A stretch of 61,748 bases of DNA from Natrialba hulunbeirensis JCM 10989 (GTDB lineage Archaea > Halobacteriota > Halobacteria > Halobacteriales > Natrialbaceae). Below are positions 52,991 through 61,748 of this stretch, piece after piece (within the stretch, counting starts at the first letter, position 1; each line of letters opens with the position of its first letter). The DNA lies in assembly GCF_000337575.1 (NCBI RefSeq), contig NZ_AOIM01000038.1, forward strand, positions 97,831-159,578, in the 5' to 3' direction. The position numbers and the translations under genes are program-made. The notes below the pieces were generated by a model that was not told where the DNA came from, made no database searches, and worked only from the letters and a program-made list of their open reading frames with translations.

Positions 52991-54796
52991 TTACCGTGAC
53001 TTCTCCTCCGGTTTCACTATCTTTGTCTCATCACCGAACTGAATGTATCGCCGGCCGACGAGCGCTGCGAACGCGAGCGCGAGCAGTACGACGACGACCG
53101 TTCCCAGCGAGAGCGACCAGGAGTCGCCCTCCCAGTCGGCGTCGAAGACGGCCGCGTAGTACGCTGCTGCCTCCGAGCCGTGCAGGGCGAGCATGACCTC
53201 TCGATTATTTTCGAAAGCGTTCTCGTTCCAGTTTGCGCTGCCGACGACGGCAACCTCGCGGTCGATAATCACGCCCTTGGCGTGAATCTTCTCGAATCGG
53301 TCGCTGTCGTCGACCAGTTGGATGTCGATCGAAAGGCCTTCCGACGCTGCGATGTGTTCGAGATCCGCTGCGAGCGCCTCGTTGTCGTCCTCGTGGTACC
53401 ACGTCGAGTCGAGCAAGATCCGAACGTCGACGCCACGACGCGCCGCGTCGACCGTCTCCTCGAGTAGGGATAGACTTGGATCGATGCTGGCCTGTTTGAC
53501 GAGAATCTCGTCGTCGGCGTCGGCGATGAGCGTCCGGAGTCGGGGCTCGGCGTTGTCCGGCGCGACCAGTAACTCAGCACTCGTCGTCGAGACACCTTCC
53601 GCATCGTGTTCCGTCGGATACGATGGCGAGACATCCGCAGCGATGCCGTCGTCGTCTTCGACGAACGAGGTGTCAGCCAGATACGCCTCGCCAGAAACGG
53701 TGTCCCAGCCATCGAAATCCGCCTCGAAAACGGCTGCCAGTTCGGTTGCAAGCGTTGGGTCCTCGAGTACCACGCCCCAGCCGCGACTCGACTCGCCACC
53801 GACGCCCGACGGTCCCCAGTTCTCGGTCGTCACGAGCACTGTGTCGTCTGCAACGGCGTACTTCGGATGGTGGAACCGGTACCGTGCGCCCTCGCCACCC
53901 GTCGCGCCGACGTCGACGTCGCTTTCGAGGAGGGACTCGAGTACCGGCTCGCTCGCGGCCGGCGTGCCGCCGACGGGGCTGGCTTCGATCAGGACGGTTA
54001 CCTCGACGCCGCGGTCGGCTGCGGCGGCGAGTTCGTCCGCGATGTCGCTGGAGGTGATCGTGTAGCCGGCGAGTAGGAGTCGGTTCTCGGCTGAGCGGAT
54101 CGTCTCGAGTGGGACGGCGGGCTCGTCGGGGAGGACGAACGCGGTGGCGGTCGAGACGTCGCTCTGTGTTGGTGGGACGCAGGTTGCGTCGTGGGGCCAC
54201 CACTGGCCGTCGGCGGTGATTTCGGGATTGCTATCCGCCGCCGACCCCCGATACCACCGTTGTGCGAGCGGCGCGCGGTCGTACTCGACCGTGTCGACCG
54301 TGGTCGAGCCGTTCCGTAACTCGAGTACGTCGCCGTCAGCAGCGAACCGAATCGAACCGTCGAGTTCGAGGACGGGGTCGTCGGTCAGGTCTGTCGTTGC
54401 GTTCGGGGCCGTACTCAGTGCAGTCCGTCCCGAAACCGTCTCGTTGGGCAGCGTTGCAGTCGTGTGGCCGTCGGTGAGCGTCCAGGTACCGACGTGGGTT
54501 TCGGGCGGTGTCTCGAGGACGACGAACTCGCCGACGTTCTGGTCGGTAGTCGGGTTGGGTGCGACTTCGACGAGGCGAGGCTGTGTCGCGTCCTGTGTGG
54601 TCGGCGAGAGGCGGTCAACGGGGCAGGTGACGCTGTCAGTCGGAGACGCCGACGGAGGTGCGACTCCGGAGGGGGCCGGACCGGCTGCCAGCGGTGTCGC
54701 CGCAGAGGCCCCCCAGATCCCGACAGTGAGCCCACCGAGGAGGCTACACGCGAGGAGTGCACAGAGCGCGACCGCCCGTCCCGAACTACCGGACAT
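52991..54796 (-). CDS. Exported phospholipase-D-fold protein with lamin-tail-like domain
   Basis: A 601-residue protein: N-terminal signal/TM segment (AVALCALLACSLLGGLTVG), a lamin-tail-like beta domain (VEVAPNPTTDQNVGEFVVLETP, then TWTLTDGHTT), and two PLD HKD-type motifs. The first is His-Pro-Lys in RFHHPKYAVADD, then TTENWG. The second is IHAKGVIIDREVAVVGSANW. A C-terminal membrane helix (LSLGTVVVVLLALAFAALVG) follows, with a basic tail inside. Catalysis of the PLD fold uses paired HxK(x)4D. Here the second motif is complete; in the first, the stretch after HPK is shorter. It may be a nuclease or phosphodiesterase acting outside the cell. Confidence 0.8.
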   Translation of the reverse strand: MSGSSGRAVALCALLACSLLGGLTVGIWGASAATPLAAGPAPSGVAPPSASPTDSVTCPVDRLSPTTQDATQPRLVEVAPNPTTDQNVGEFVVLETPPETHVGTWTLTDGHTTATLPNETVSGRTALSTAPNATTDLTDDPVLELDGSIRFAADGDVLELRNGSTTVDTVEYDRAPLAQRWYRGSAADSNPEITADGQWWPHDATCVPPTQSDVSTATAFVLPDEPAVPLETIRSAENRLLLAGYTITSSDIADELAAAADRGVEVTVLIEASPVGGTPAASEPVLESLLESDVDVGATGGEGARYRFHHPKYAVADDTVLVTTENWGPSGVGGESSRGWGVVLEDPTLATELAAVFEADFDGWDTVSGEAYLADTSFVEDDDGIAADVSPSYPTEHDAEGVSTTSAELLVAPDNAEPRLRTLIADADDEILVKQASIDPSLSLLEETVDAARRGVDVRILLDSTWYHEDDNEALAADLEHIAASEGLSIDIQLVDDSDRFEKIHAKGVIIDREVAVVGSANWNENAFENNREVMLALHGSEAAAYYAAVFDADWEGDSWSLSLGTVVVVLLALAFAALVGRRYIQFGDETKIVKPEEKSR

Positions 54797-54959
54797 CAGG
54801 GAGTCTGGATACGTATTCGTACTTAAACTACGGGACGAAGCGAAGCGGGCAGTGGCAAGTGTCCAGCGAGGTGCATGCGACACTCGAGTTCAGACGTATG
54901 CAAAATCAGGCGCAGCGGCGCAACGAAGTGGTGGTGGTGGTCGGGAGAACGCAGCCGGC

Positions 54960-56339
54960 TCAGGCGACGGGCTCGAGGTTCGCGTTCTCGGCTTCGGCCT
55001 GCACGAGATACGCTCGGTCGTCGTCGTACTCCGCGACGATCTCGAGTGCATCTGCCGTGCCGATCTGGTTGAGCGCCCAGGCGGCGCTCGCGCGAACGCG
55101 GTCTTCCTCGTCGTCTGCGAGCACATCCGCGAGCGGATCGATTGTGCGCGTGTCGCCGATCATCCCGAGCGCGCGGGCAGCCCAGCTACGGACGTCCGCG
55201 TCGTCGTCGGCGAGTTGTTGGGCGAGGGGCTCGACTGCGTCCTCAGCACCAAGTTCGCCAAGCGCGCGGAACGACGGCTTCTGGAGCGCCGGATTGGAGT
55301 CGACGTAGTCGACTAGCGCGTCGACGACTTCGTCGCTCGCGACGCCGATCTTGCCGAGGATGCTGATCGCGTGTTCGTCACGCCGGCCGGCCTTCTGGAC
55401 CATCGTGTCGATCGCTTCCTCGGGACCCATGCGTTCGAGCGCCTCGAGACAGTGTTTCTCCATGAAGTCGGAGTCGAGGCTGTCGTAGGCGAGCAGGATC
55501 TGCTCGACGTTGCCGCGCTTCTCGTGGACCTTGAGGGCGTGCCACTCCGGCGGGAAGTCCTTGATGTGGTCGAGCACGTCATAGAAGCCCTCGCGGCGGA
55601 GCTGCTCGCGGACCTCGAGGTCGGTCCACTCGGTGGCGTCGTCGACCTCGCTCTCGAAGTCGTCGGTCGCCTCGAGGAGGCCGGCGATCGTCTCCGCATC
55701 GTCGTCCGCGTCGAGGCCGGCGTCCTCGACGGCTGCAGTCGCCTCGTCGAGCGCTTCGTCCAACGTTTCGGGGACGTTGCCCTCTTCGTCGCCTTTTTCT
55801 CCCAGTTCGGCGCCGCTTGCGGGTTCGAGGCCGGACGGGAGTTCGAGACTGGTGCCGAGCAGGTCGTTCACGTCCGCGAGGAAGGCGTCGGTCGCCTCGA
55901 TCAGCTCTTCATCGCCCTCGAACGTCCAGCGGGTGCCCGTAATCGTCCCGCTGACGCCGTCGATCTCGCTGACGACGTCCTCGCCGTAGGGACCACGCTG
56001 GTCTTCCAGGTCGGACTCGAGATCCGAGAGGTCGCTCTCGATGTCGTCGTAGGTGTCCTGCAGTTCTTCCTCGCGCGCGGGTTCGTCGTCCTCGTCGTCT
56101 TCGTCCTCATCCGTCTCAGGCGGGTCCGGAATCTCGACGGACTCGAGTTCGGTCCGGAACTCGTCGAGGTCGGCTTCGACGACGTCGAGGTCGTCCTCGG
56201 TGTCCGCTGCCTCGAGGTCGCTCTCGAGTGCCTCGATGTCTGCAGCGAACGCTTCGAGGTCGGATTCGATGGCGTCGAGGTCGGCGGTTTGCTCTGGTTC
56301 CTGTTCGGCCTCCTCGTCCTGCGGTTCGTCGTCGCTCAT
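54960..56339 (-). CDS. Acidic coiled-coil protein with C-terminal HEAT repeats
   Basis: A 459-residue protein. The N-terminal 110 residues are extremely acidic heptad-like helices (IESDLEAFAADIEALESDLE). The middle contains GVSGTITGTRWTFEGDEE and a helical region. The C-terminal 150 residues carry HEAT repeats (for example KPSFRALGELGAEDAVEPLAQQL and VRSWAARALGMIGDTRTIDPLADVL). HEAT domains bind proteins, for example in phycobilin lyases or assembly factors. The partner is unknown. Confidence 0.8.
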   Translation of the reverse strand: MSDDEPQDEEAEQEPEQTADLDAIESDLEAFAADIEALESDLEAADTEDDLDVVEADLDEFRTELESVEIPDPPETDEDEDDEDDEPAREEELQDTYDDIESDLSDLESDLEDQRGPYGEDVVSEIDGVSGTITGTRWTFEGDEELIEATDAFLADVNDLLGTSLELPSGLEPASGAELGEKGDEEGNVPETLDEALDEATAAVEDAGLDADDDAETIAGLLEATDDFESEVDDATEWTDLEVREQLRREGFYDVLDHIKDFPPEWHALKVHEKRGNVEQILLAYDSLDSDFMEKHCLEALERMGPEEAIDTMVQKAGRRDEHAISILGKIGVASDEVVDALVDYVDSNPALQKPSFRALGELGAEDAVEPLAQQLADDDADVRSWAARALGMIGDTRTIDPLADVLADDEEDRVRASAAWALNQIGTADALEIVAEYDDDRAYLVQAEAENANLEPVA

Positions 56340-56414
56340 ACTCCCACCGTCCCTGTGGCGGGACGACGCCGAGACGTACCACTGTTCATACGCTACGGTC
56401 GTGTCAGGATCGTC

Positions 56415-57146
56415 CTAAGCGTTTCCATGCGTGGTCGTCGTCTGGGAGCCGCTGTCCTCGCGGTCGCGCCAGTAGAGCCACGGACTGAGCGTCATGTAGG
56501 CGATCCCGAGCGTCAAGAGCGCGTACGGGAACGTTCGGCCGGCGAAGTTCGGGATCAGGATCGCCAGGACGTGGACGACGCCCATAATGCCAGCGTCGCG
56601 CGCGAGCAGGTCGGGGTACGGAATGCGCGAGACCATCAGGTAACAGAACGCGCCCGTAATCGCGAGGACGAGCACGGGATCGGCGACCCCCGCGAGGATG
56701 GCTGCACCGAGGACGGTCGCGGCGAGCGTCGTCTGGACACCCTCCGTGTAGTCGTCGGCGGTGTCGTAGGCCGTGTACATGCCGAGACGGGCGACGGCCA
56801 TCGCGACGAACAGCGCACAGATCGTCGACACGAGAAGCAACTCAGCGGAGACGGACTCGAGTGAGATGCCGAGGCCGTCGGTGACGACGACGAACGCGAG
56901 GGCTGCGGGGGCGACGGCGAAGGAGGCGACATCTGCGAGCGAGTCGAGGTAGGGACCAGTGTCGGTGCCGCCGTACCGCCGGGCTAAGAGTCCGTCGAGT
57001 CCGTCCGCGACGGCGGCGAGCAGGATGAGTCGGGCGGCGAGGTCGATGTCGACGAAGGCGACGACGACGGCGACGAACCCCAGGGCGGCATTAGCGATCG
57101 TCACCGCGTCGGCGATGCCGAGTCGCCCGACGAACCGGGGAAGCAT
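56415..57146 (-). CDS. pssA: Archaetidylserine synthase (CDP-alcohol phosphotransferase)
   Basis: A 243-residue membrane protein with the CDP-alcohol phosphatidyltransferase signature ADGLDGLLARRYGGTDTGPYLDSLADVASF (Asp-Gly-x2-Ala-Arg-x8-Gly-x3-Asp-x3-Asp) and about seven hydrophobic segments. In haloarchaea the nearest relatives make archaetidylserine, which is needed for archaeosortase-based C-terminal sorting. No sortase gene is visible here. It diverges from the halocyanin-like gene. Confidence 0.86.
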   Translation of the reverse strand: MLPRFVGRLGIADAVTIANAALGFVAVVVAFVDIDLAARLILLAAVADGLDGLLARRYGGTDTGPYLDSLADVASFAVAPAALAFVVVTDGLGISLESVSAELLLVSTICALFVAMAVARLGMYTAYDTADDYTEGVQTTLAATVLGAAILAGVADPVLVLAITGAFCYLMVSRIPYPDLLARDAGIMGVVHVLAILIPNFAGRTFPYALLTLGIAYMTLSPWLYWRDREDSGSQTTTTHGNA

Positions 57147-57315
57147 ATCGGCGAGTCGGCGGGCGTGTACCTTACGTGTTTTCGTTTCTCGACGCCAACT
57201 GTATGAGACCCGGGCGATGATGTTCGGCCCTGTGGGTGCCGTTTTCGGTGGTTCAGGCGTCGAACCGGACCGCCGAACCGGGGCGGTTATACCGCGACTC
57301 TCCCAAGGGGACGGT

Positions 57316-57753
57316 ATGAACCGGCGCGTCTACCTCGCCGCCGTCGGCACCTCCCTCTCGGCCAGCCTCGCCGGCTGTAGTTCGGTTATGAGTGTCTTCG
57401 ATGACCCGCCGTGCAGCGGCGACGAGTGCGACATCGGGATGACCCGCAACGCGTTCGTTCCGGTCGAGTACGAGACAACCGTCGGCGAGACGGTCGTCTG
57501 GAAGAACACGAGCGGTGCGGACCACACCGTGACGGCCCTCGAGAACAGCATTCCGGACGAGGCGGAATACTTCGCCACCGGCGGCTACGAGGACGAACGA
57601 ACCGCTCGTGACGCCTGGCACGAGTACCGCGGCGGGCGGCTCGGTACGCGGGAAACGTACGAGCACACGTTCGAGGTCCCCGGTGAGTACACCTACATCT
57701 GTGAACCGCACGTCGAGGGCAACATGATTGGGACAGTTATCGTCCGCGAGTAG
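57316..57753 (+). CDS. Halocyanin-like blue copper lipoprotein
   Basis: A 145-residue exported protein: MNRRVYLAAVGTSLSASLAGC signal and lipobox, then a cupredoxin fold. Copper ligands are readable as His in SGADHTVTAL, and Cys, His and Met in YICEPHVEGNMIGTVIV. Blue copper proteins carry electrons outside the membrane. A CSGDEC pair after the lipobox may form a disulfide. The ATG at 57316 fits the signal. Confidence 0.85.
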   Translation: MNRRVYLAAVGTSLSASLAGCSSVMSVFDDPPCSGDECDIGMTRNAFVPVEYETTVGETVVWKNTSGADHTVTALENSIPDEAEYFATGGYEDERTARDAWHEYRGGRLGTRETYEHTFEVPGEYTYICEPHVEGNMIGTVIVRE

Positions 57754-58069
57754 ACTGCGGATTCAATCGGTTTCAACGGGTTTCGTGCGACGACCCGCCT
57801 GATTTTTCGCCCTGTTGTTTTCACATCGGGTAGTCTGTCTGTTGCCGTGTGAGACTGCTCTGTTCTGTCACCGATTACGGTCTGTGCACACAATATATTC
57901 TATGCTGATATACAAAATCCGATGCTCAATTGTCCGCCACCGCAGCCCCACAGCCAGCAGTCAACGCTGCTGATCGCAGTTTTCGGGCCTCAACAACGAC
58001 CGACGGCGTGTGACTGCTTGCGAATCATCGCGACAGACTTTTCACTACCAGATGATACCACCTAGTTGT
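57754..58069. other. Intergenic promoter region of thi4
   Basis: No gene is visible. AT-rich DNA at about 57885-57925 (ACACAATATATTC, then GATATAC) would serve as a promoter element. I checked for a TPP-riboswitch-like conserved core and see none. Confidence 0.45.
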
Positions 58070-58999
58070 ATGAGCGAGTTCGAACAGTTCAGCGACGTCG
58101 GCGAAGCGGACGTAACACGCGCAATCGGGCAGGAATGGACCGAGGAGTTCATGGACTTCTCGGATTCAGATGTCATCATCGTCGGGGGCGGTCCTTCAGG
58201 ACTAACCGCCGCGAAGGAACTCTCCGAGCGCGGCGTCAAGACGATGGTCGTCGAGAAGAACAACTACCTCGGCGGCGGCTTCTGGCTCGGTGGCTTCCTG
58301 ATGAACAAGATCACCGTGCGCGACCCCGCACAGCAGGTTCTCGACGAACTCGAGGTCTCCTACAAGCAGTCTCAGGACAGCGAGGGACTCTACGTCGCGA
58401 ACGGGCCCGAAGCGTGTTCCGGGCTCATCAAGGCCGCCTGCGACGCCGGCGCGAAGATGCAGAACATGACCGAGTTCACGGACATCGTTATCCGCGAGGA
58501 CCACAAGGTCTCCGGAATCGTGATGAACTGGACGCCAGTCCACGCGCTGCCCCGCGAAATTACGTGCGTCGACCCCATCGCCGTCGAGGCCGACCTCGTC
58601 ATCGACGCGACGGGTCACGACGCGATGGCGATCACCAAACTCGACGAGCGCGGCGTCCTCGATGCACCTGGCGTTCAGGACGCCAGAGAGCGCGGAAAGG
58701 TCATGGACCAGACCGACGACGACACGTACGGCGCTCCCGGCCACGACTCGCCAGGCCACGACTCGATGTGGGTCGGCAAGTCCGAAGACGCCATCGTCGA
58801 ACACACCGGTCTCGTCCACGAGGGCCTGATCGCGACCGGCATGGCGACCGCGACGACCTACGGCCTCCCGCGCATGGGCCCGACGTTCGGTGCTATGCTC
58901 GTCTCCGGCAAGCGCGCCGCCCAGGTCGCACTCGACGAACTCGAGGTCGACGCCGAGCCTGTCGAACTGACCTCCCGCGCTGCACCAGCAGACGACTAA
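58070..58999 (+). CDS. thi4: Thiamine thiazole synthase Thi4
   Basis: A 309-residue Thi4. The NAD-binding motif is [17 protein letters not shown], followed by [16 protein letters not shown]. The conserved Cys166 is in [15 protein letters not shown]. Later [10 protein letters not shown] and [26 protein letters not shown] segments match the family. Haloarchaeal Thi4 depends on this Cys (position 165 in Haloferax volcanii), consistent with sulfur donation from the protein itself. The enzyme makes the thiazole half of thiamine from NAD and glycine. It is a monocistronic gene with a hairpin after it. Confidence 0.93.
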   Translation: MSEFEQFSDVGEADVTRAIGQEWTEEFMDFSDSDVIIVGGGPSGLTAAKELSERGVKTMVVEKNNYLGGGFWLGGFLMNKITVRDPAQQVLDELEVSYKQSQDSEGLYVANGPEACSGLIKAACDAGAKMQNMTEFTDIVIREDHKVSGIVMNWTPVHALPREITCVDPIAVEADLVIDATGHDAMAITKLDERGVLDAPGVQDARERGKVMDQTDDDTYGAPGHDSPGHDSMWVGKSEDAIVEHTGLVHEGLIATGMATATTYGLPRMGPTFGAMLVSGKRAAQVALDELEVDAEPVELTSRAAPADD

Positions 59000-59038
59000 T
59001 CACCAGCGACTCCCCACAGTCACTCTCAGTCATGTTTT

Positions 59039-59061
59039 CGGTGGGTTCGCCCACCGGTTTT
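59039..59061 (+). terminator. Hairpin terminator of thi4
   Basis: CGGTGGG, loop TTCG, CCCACCG form a perfect 7-bp stem (59039-59056) followed by GTTTT, 40 bases after the thi4 stop. Hairpin plus T tract fits a terminator; in archaea such hairpins are less decisive than in bacteria. Confidence 0.5.
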
Positions 59062-59283
59062 CGAATTCCGGAGCGACGGCTCCTGATCGCTCGACTGGCA
59101 GTGCAATCTGCGACGTGAGCCCGGGTGAGTGAGTTCGGGAGGACTCGAGTACAATCGCGTACAATCACGTCCGATCGCACCGACCAACAGAGCCATCCAT
59201 CTTCACGGGGCAGTCACCACCAAGAACAGCCACAGGGACGACGAATCCACACTGTTTTCGACAGTGGGCCACAGGGTGGCGAT

Positions 59284-60174
59284 ATGAAGATTGTCGTCAC
59301 CGGCGCGACCGGCGGTGTCGGAAGCTGGCTCGTGGACCATTTCGCGGCTGCGGGCCACGAGGTACTTGGCCTCGATCTCGATCGACCACCCAGAGAGCGC
59401 GAAAACGCCACGTTCCTGGCTGCCGACCTCACCGACCAGGGACAGGCGTGGGATGCAATTCTATCGTTCGATCCGGACGCCGTGGTCCACTTCGCGGCGA
59501 TTCCGCGCGTGGGCATCGAACCGGATGCTGTAACGTTCCTGACGAACGTCACGAGCACGTACCACGTCATCGAGGCGGCCGGCCAGGCGGGTGCGGACGT
59601 GGTCTGGGCCTCGAGCGAGAGCATCTACGGCTCGGTGTTCGCGGCGGAGCCGTGGCTGCCCGAGTATCTCCCGATCGACGAGGATCACCCTCGCCGACCC
59701 GAGGACCCCTACGCAACCTCGAAACTCGTCGGCGAGGATATCGCAGCCATGACCGCTCGCAAGCACGACGTGGCGGTGACGTCGATCCGGCCGTCCTGGG
59801 TCACCTTCCCGGGAGAGCAGCAAACGGCAGCGGCCCGCGATCGGTTCGATCCCGAAACCGCCGAGCCGAACGGCAACTTCTGGACCTACGTCGACGTGCG
59901 CGACGTGGTCTCGATCGTGGACGCCGCACTCGAGAACGAAAGCAGTGGCCACGAAACCTACCTCGCAGTCGCCGCGGAGAACTTCCTGGACCGACCGACT
60001 GCCGAGACGATCGAGACCGTCTTTGGGGACCTGCCCGAGGAGTGTGCACTCGAGGGCGACGAGTCTGCGTTCTCGACGGCGAAGGCGCGAGCAGAGTTGG
60101 GATGGGAGCCTGCTCACTCCTGGCGAGATGCTGAAGACGAACCGGCGGATGGGCCGTCGTTCGTCGACGGGTAG
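59284..60174 (+). CDS. NAD-dependent epimerase/dehydratase (extended SDR)
   Basis: A 296-residue extended SDR: GATGGVGSWL at the N-terminus, DAVVHFAAIPRVG, SSESIYGS, and the catalytic-type YATSK. The later motif SIRPSWVTFPGE follows the family. It acts on a sugar or a uronate-like compound using NAD(P); the precise substrate is not readable. The ATG at 59284 puts the Rossmann motif at residue 7. It is alone on its strand apart from the downstream DUF6775-like gene. Confidence 0.85.
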   Translation: MKIVVTGATGGVGSWLVDHFAAAGHEVLGLDLDRPPRERENATFLAADLTDQGQAWDAILSFDPDAVVHFAAIPRVGIEPDAVTFLTNVTSTYHVIEAAGQAGADVVWASSESIYGSVFAAEPWLPEYLPIDEDHPRRPEDPYATSKLVGEDIAAMTARKHDVAVTSIRPSWVTFPGEQQTAAARDRFDPETAEPNGNFWTYVDVRDVVSIVDAALENESSGHETYLAVAAENFLDRPTAETIETVFGDLPEECALEGDESAFSTAKARAELGWEPAHSWRDAEDEPADGPSFVDG

Positions 60175-60207
60175 TGGTGGTTAAAACGGGTAACGTGGGG
60201 AACGGCG

Positions 60208-60555
60208 TTAGAAGCCGTACTCGTCGGTCCTGTCGGCGTCGTTGCCAGTGTCACTGCCTCCTTGATCAGTTCGCTCATCCGAGCGAGTCGCGGGATCGGG
60301 CTCGTCGTCGTAGATATCGATGTGATGGACCGCACTCGGCGAGAGCAACCGGTTGCCCTCGAGTTCGAGCCAGCCGTTCGCGTGGACGACGATCGGGCCC
60401 TCGTAGAGCACATCGTCCGGATCGGCACTCTCGTAGACGATAACGTCCTGATACGCGTGGGTGAAGGGATTCGCGTCGTCGGGGACCACCGACTGACGCG
60501 AGACGGGCGGCGGGAACATGTCATCGGCACTGAGGCTGCGAGCCGGAATAAGCAT
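60208..60555 (-). CDS. Uncharacterised small protein
   Basis: A 115-residue acidic protein (ATG at 60555; a GTG at 60573 would add six residues). It has a compact beta-like region (YQDVIVYESADPDDVLYEGPIVVHANGWLELE, then NRLLSPSAVHHIDIY) and a low-complexity Asp/Thr tail. No family is recognised. It lies divergent to the DUF6775-like gene. Confidence 0.5.
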   Translation of the reverse strand: MLIPARSLSADDMFPPPVSRQSVVPDDANPFTHAYQDVIVYESADPDDVLYEGPIVVHANGWLELEGNRLLSPSAVHHIDIYDDEPDPATRSDERTDQGGSDTGNDADRTDEYGF

Positions 60556-60616
60556 GTGGGGTTCGGCCAGCACTGTAACCGTAACTGATTCACAGTGTGG
60601 TACAACTAGTGAATAT

Positions 60617-61402
60617 ATGGTCGATCAGATCGTTCTCTACCGCGCGCCGACGACCGTCGCCGACGTCGACGCCATCGGCGACTGGCTCGCTCCTCGCGTC
60701 GACGCAGCGGTCACAGTCCGGGACCGATTCCTCGATGTACACCACAGCGACGACGACGATGACCTCGCCGAACAGTTCGCCGCGGCGCGCGTGAAATCCC
60801 CCTACGACCGAGACACGGGCAATACGATGCTCGGTACGATCCGCTACGAGGAGCGGGCACTCGAGTCCCCCGAGCGCGCAGGCGGGGTACTTTACGACGG
60901 GGTGGGCGTCCAGCGGGCGCTGAACGGGGCGCTCCCGCCGGCAGAGCGCAATCTCGAGACGCTTCACGTGCCCGTGCTCGACCGCGTCCTCGGGACCTGG
61001 GGCGAGCACGACGGTCGCTGGCACAAGCGCGTGAACGTTCTCGGCCAGCCCGCGCTCGTGTCGGTGCCGGGGCTGTACGAAGCGCCGGCGAAGCCGGAGG
61101 CGTACTACAAGGAGAAACAGCGCCACGCGCTCCTGTCGGGGGACTCGCCGCCGCGGGAGGTACTCGAGAACCAGGTCGAGGGTGAGTTTCTGATCGAGGA
61201 CGACCCGCGGACGACGGACGCGCTGAAGGGGTACGTGTTGCAGGCGGTGCACTACTTGCAGACGGGCGAGGCCTTCTGCGAGCGGGAGGGCTGTCGGCTG
61301 TTCAACGCACACTACCACGAGGATCTGATCGAAGCCCAGCTCAGAGAGCCAGCGTTCTGTGGTGACCACGCGCCATTGTACGAAACGACAGCCTCACACT
61401 GA
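60617..61402 (+). CDS. DUF6775-like putative metallopeptidase
   Basis: A 261-residue protein with conserved stretches NMTLGTIRYEERAL-like (NTMLGTIRYEERAL), HDGRWHKRVNVLGQPALVSVPG and a C-terminal zinc-looking region CEREGCRLFNAHYHEDLIEAQL ... FCGDHAPLYE. Paired Cys and HxH/His residues suggest metal binding. I associate this with the DUF6775 family that PGAP labels putative metallopeptidase; the catalytic activity is not obvious. It has its own promoter, since the neighbour on the left is divergent. Confidence 0.62.
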   Translation: MVDQIVLYRAPTTVADVDAIGDWLAPRVDAAVTVRDRFLDVHHSDDDDDLAEQFAAARVKSPYDRDTGNTMLGTIRYEERALESPERAGGVLYDGVGVQRALNGALPPAERNLETLHVPVLDRVLGTWGEHDGRWHKRVNVLGQPALVSVPGLYEAPAKPEAYYKEKQRHALLSGDSPPREVLENQVEGEFLIEDDPRTTDALKGYVLQAVHYLQTGEAFCEREGCRLFNAHYHEDLIEAQLREPAFCGDHAPLYETTASH

Positions 61403-61491
61403 CCGTCTGCCGCTGGTTTCGGCATGCGAACAGGCGACAGGCGTCGCCGGAATCGACGTGTACTTTTGTCGGGCACCCCTTCAAACACACA

Positions 61492-61748
61492 ATGAGTGAG
61501 AAGTTTACGACCGAGGTTCCCGTGCGATTTCGCGATCTCGATCCGCTGGATCACGTAAACAACGCGGTGCACGCGACCTATATCGAGACAGCGCGAACGG
61601 AGTACCTGGAGACGGTGCTCGACATCCCACAGGACGAGGTTTCCTTCGTTATTGCGAATCTCGAACTCACCTACGAGCGGCCGATCACGATCGACGACGA
61701 GCCGGTCGTCGCACTCGAGGTGACCGACCTCGGTGAGACCAGTTGTAC
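61492..61748 (+). CDS. Acyl-CoA thioesterase (hotdog fold), cut by window end
   Basis: The first 85 codons of a 4HBT-type thioesterase: VPVRFRDLDPLDHVNNAVHATYIETAR carries the conserved Asp and the HVNN motif, then NLELTYERPITIDDEP. Such proteins hydrolyse acyl-CoA thioesters. The frame is open to the window edge. Confidence 0.85.
   Translation, partial: MSEKFTTEVPVRFRDLDPLDHVNNAVHATYIETARTEYLETVLDIPQDEVSFVIANLELTYERPITIDDEPVVALEVTDLGETSC

Noticed and set aside
57754-58069. A TPP riboswitch upstream of thi4
   Set aside because: No conserved core (CUGAGA/ACCUGAU-type) found on reading the leader; the AT-rich block looks like a promoter.

Overview
The window is chromosomal DNA from a halophilic archaeon (class Halobacteria). 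The evidence is high G+C, very acidic proteins, and several lipobox proteins whose N-termini are twin-arginine-like. Archaeal information-processing genes (PAN, RpoP, L37Ae, prefoldin beta, KEOPS Pcc1, Mre11/Rad50, an intein-bearing family B DNA polymerase) and haloarchaea-restricted small proteins point the same way. The family Natrialbaceae is plausible, but that is only an impression. No rRNA, tRNA or CRISPR array was recognised.

Layout. 1-3050: 5' part of a secreted subtilisin-like protease, an HD-domain protein, a lipoprotein and a LysE-type exporter. 3200-10030: an accessory/defence-like block. It holds an McrB/McrC pair with two probable PUA/EVE-like domains in front of the AAA+ motor, a C-terminal scrap of a methylase-like gene, a RelE-type toxin with its antitoxin, a small Cys-rich protein, a compact multi-hairpin element (8223-8296) with no obvious identity, an anchored secreted protein, and an AbrB-PIN (VapBC-like) module. 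10130-25800: a four-PAS histidine kinase, an N-terminally truncated aldehyde dehydrogenase, a methyltransferase, two adjacent TlpA-like proteins (one with CxxS instead of CxxC), topoisomerase I, small membrane proteins, a penicillin-binding/beta-lactamase-fold hydrolase, a MATE exporter, a polysaccharide flippase, a lipoprotein and a DUF2103 protein.

25960-36070: housekeeping genes: L37Ae (lacking its zinc cysteines), RpoP and Pcc1 in a row; prefoldin beta with DUF3194; a fused LutB/LutA-like iron-sulfur protein with LutC; GMP synthase glutaminase subunit; PAN; and a winged-helix regulator. 36260-47790: Mre11-Rad50 with a 4-base overlap, regulators and small haloarchaeal proteins, then a 1773-residue DNA polymerase B interrupted by two homing-endonuclease inteins inside conserved motifs.

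48030-61748: the SufC-SufB-SufD iron-sulfur assembly operon followed by a ferritin-like protein and a DtxR/SirR-family metalloregulator, which makes a coherent iron/iron-sulfur neighbourhood. Then come a secreted phospholipase-D-fold protein with a lamin-tail-like domain, an acidic HEAT-repeat protein, archaetidylserine synthase, a halocyanin-like cupredoxin, Thi4 with a candidate hairpin terminator, an NAD-dependent epimerase, a DUF6775-like protein and the start of a thioesterase. Two unrelated intergenic loci carry 13-bp tandem repeats (22763-22827 and 41961-42038).
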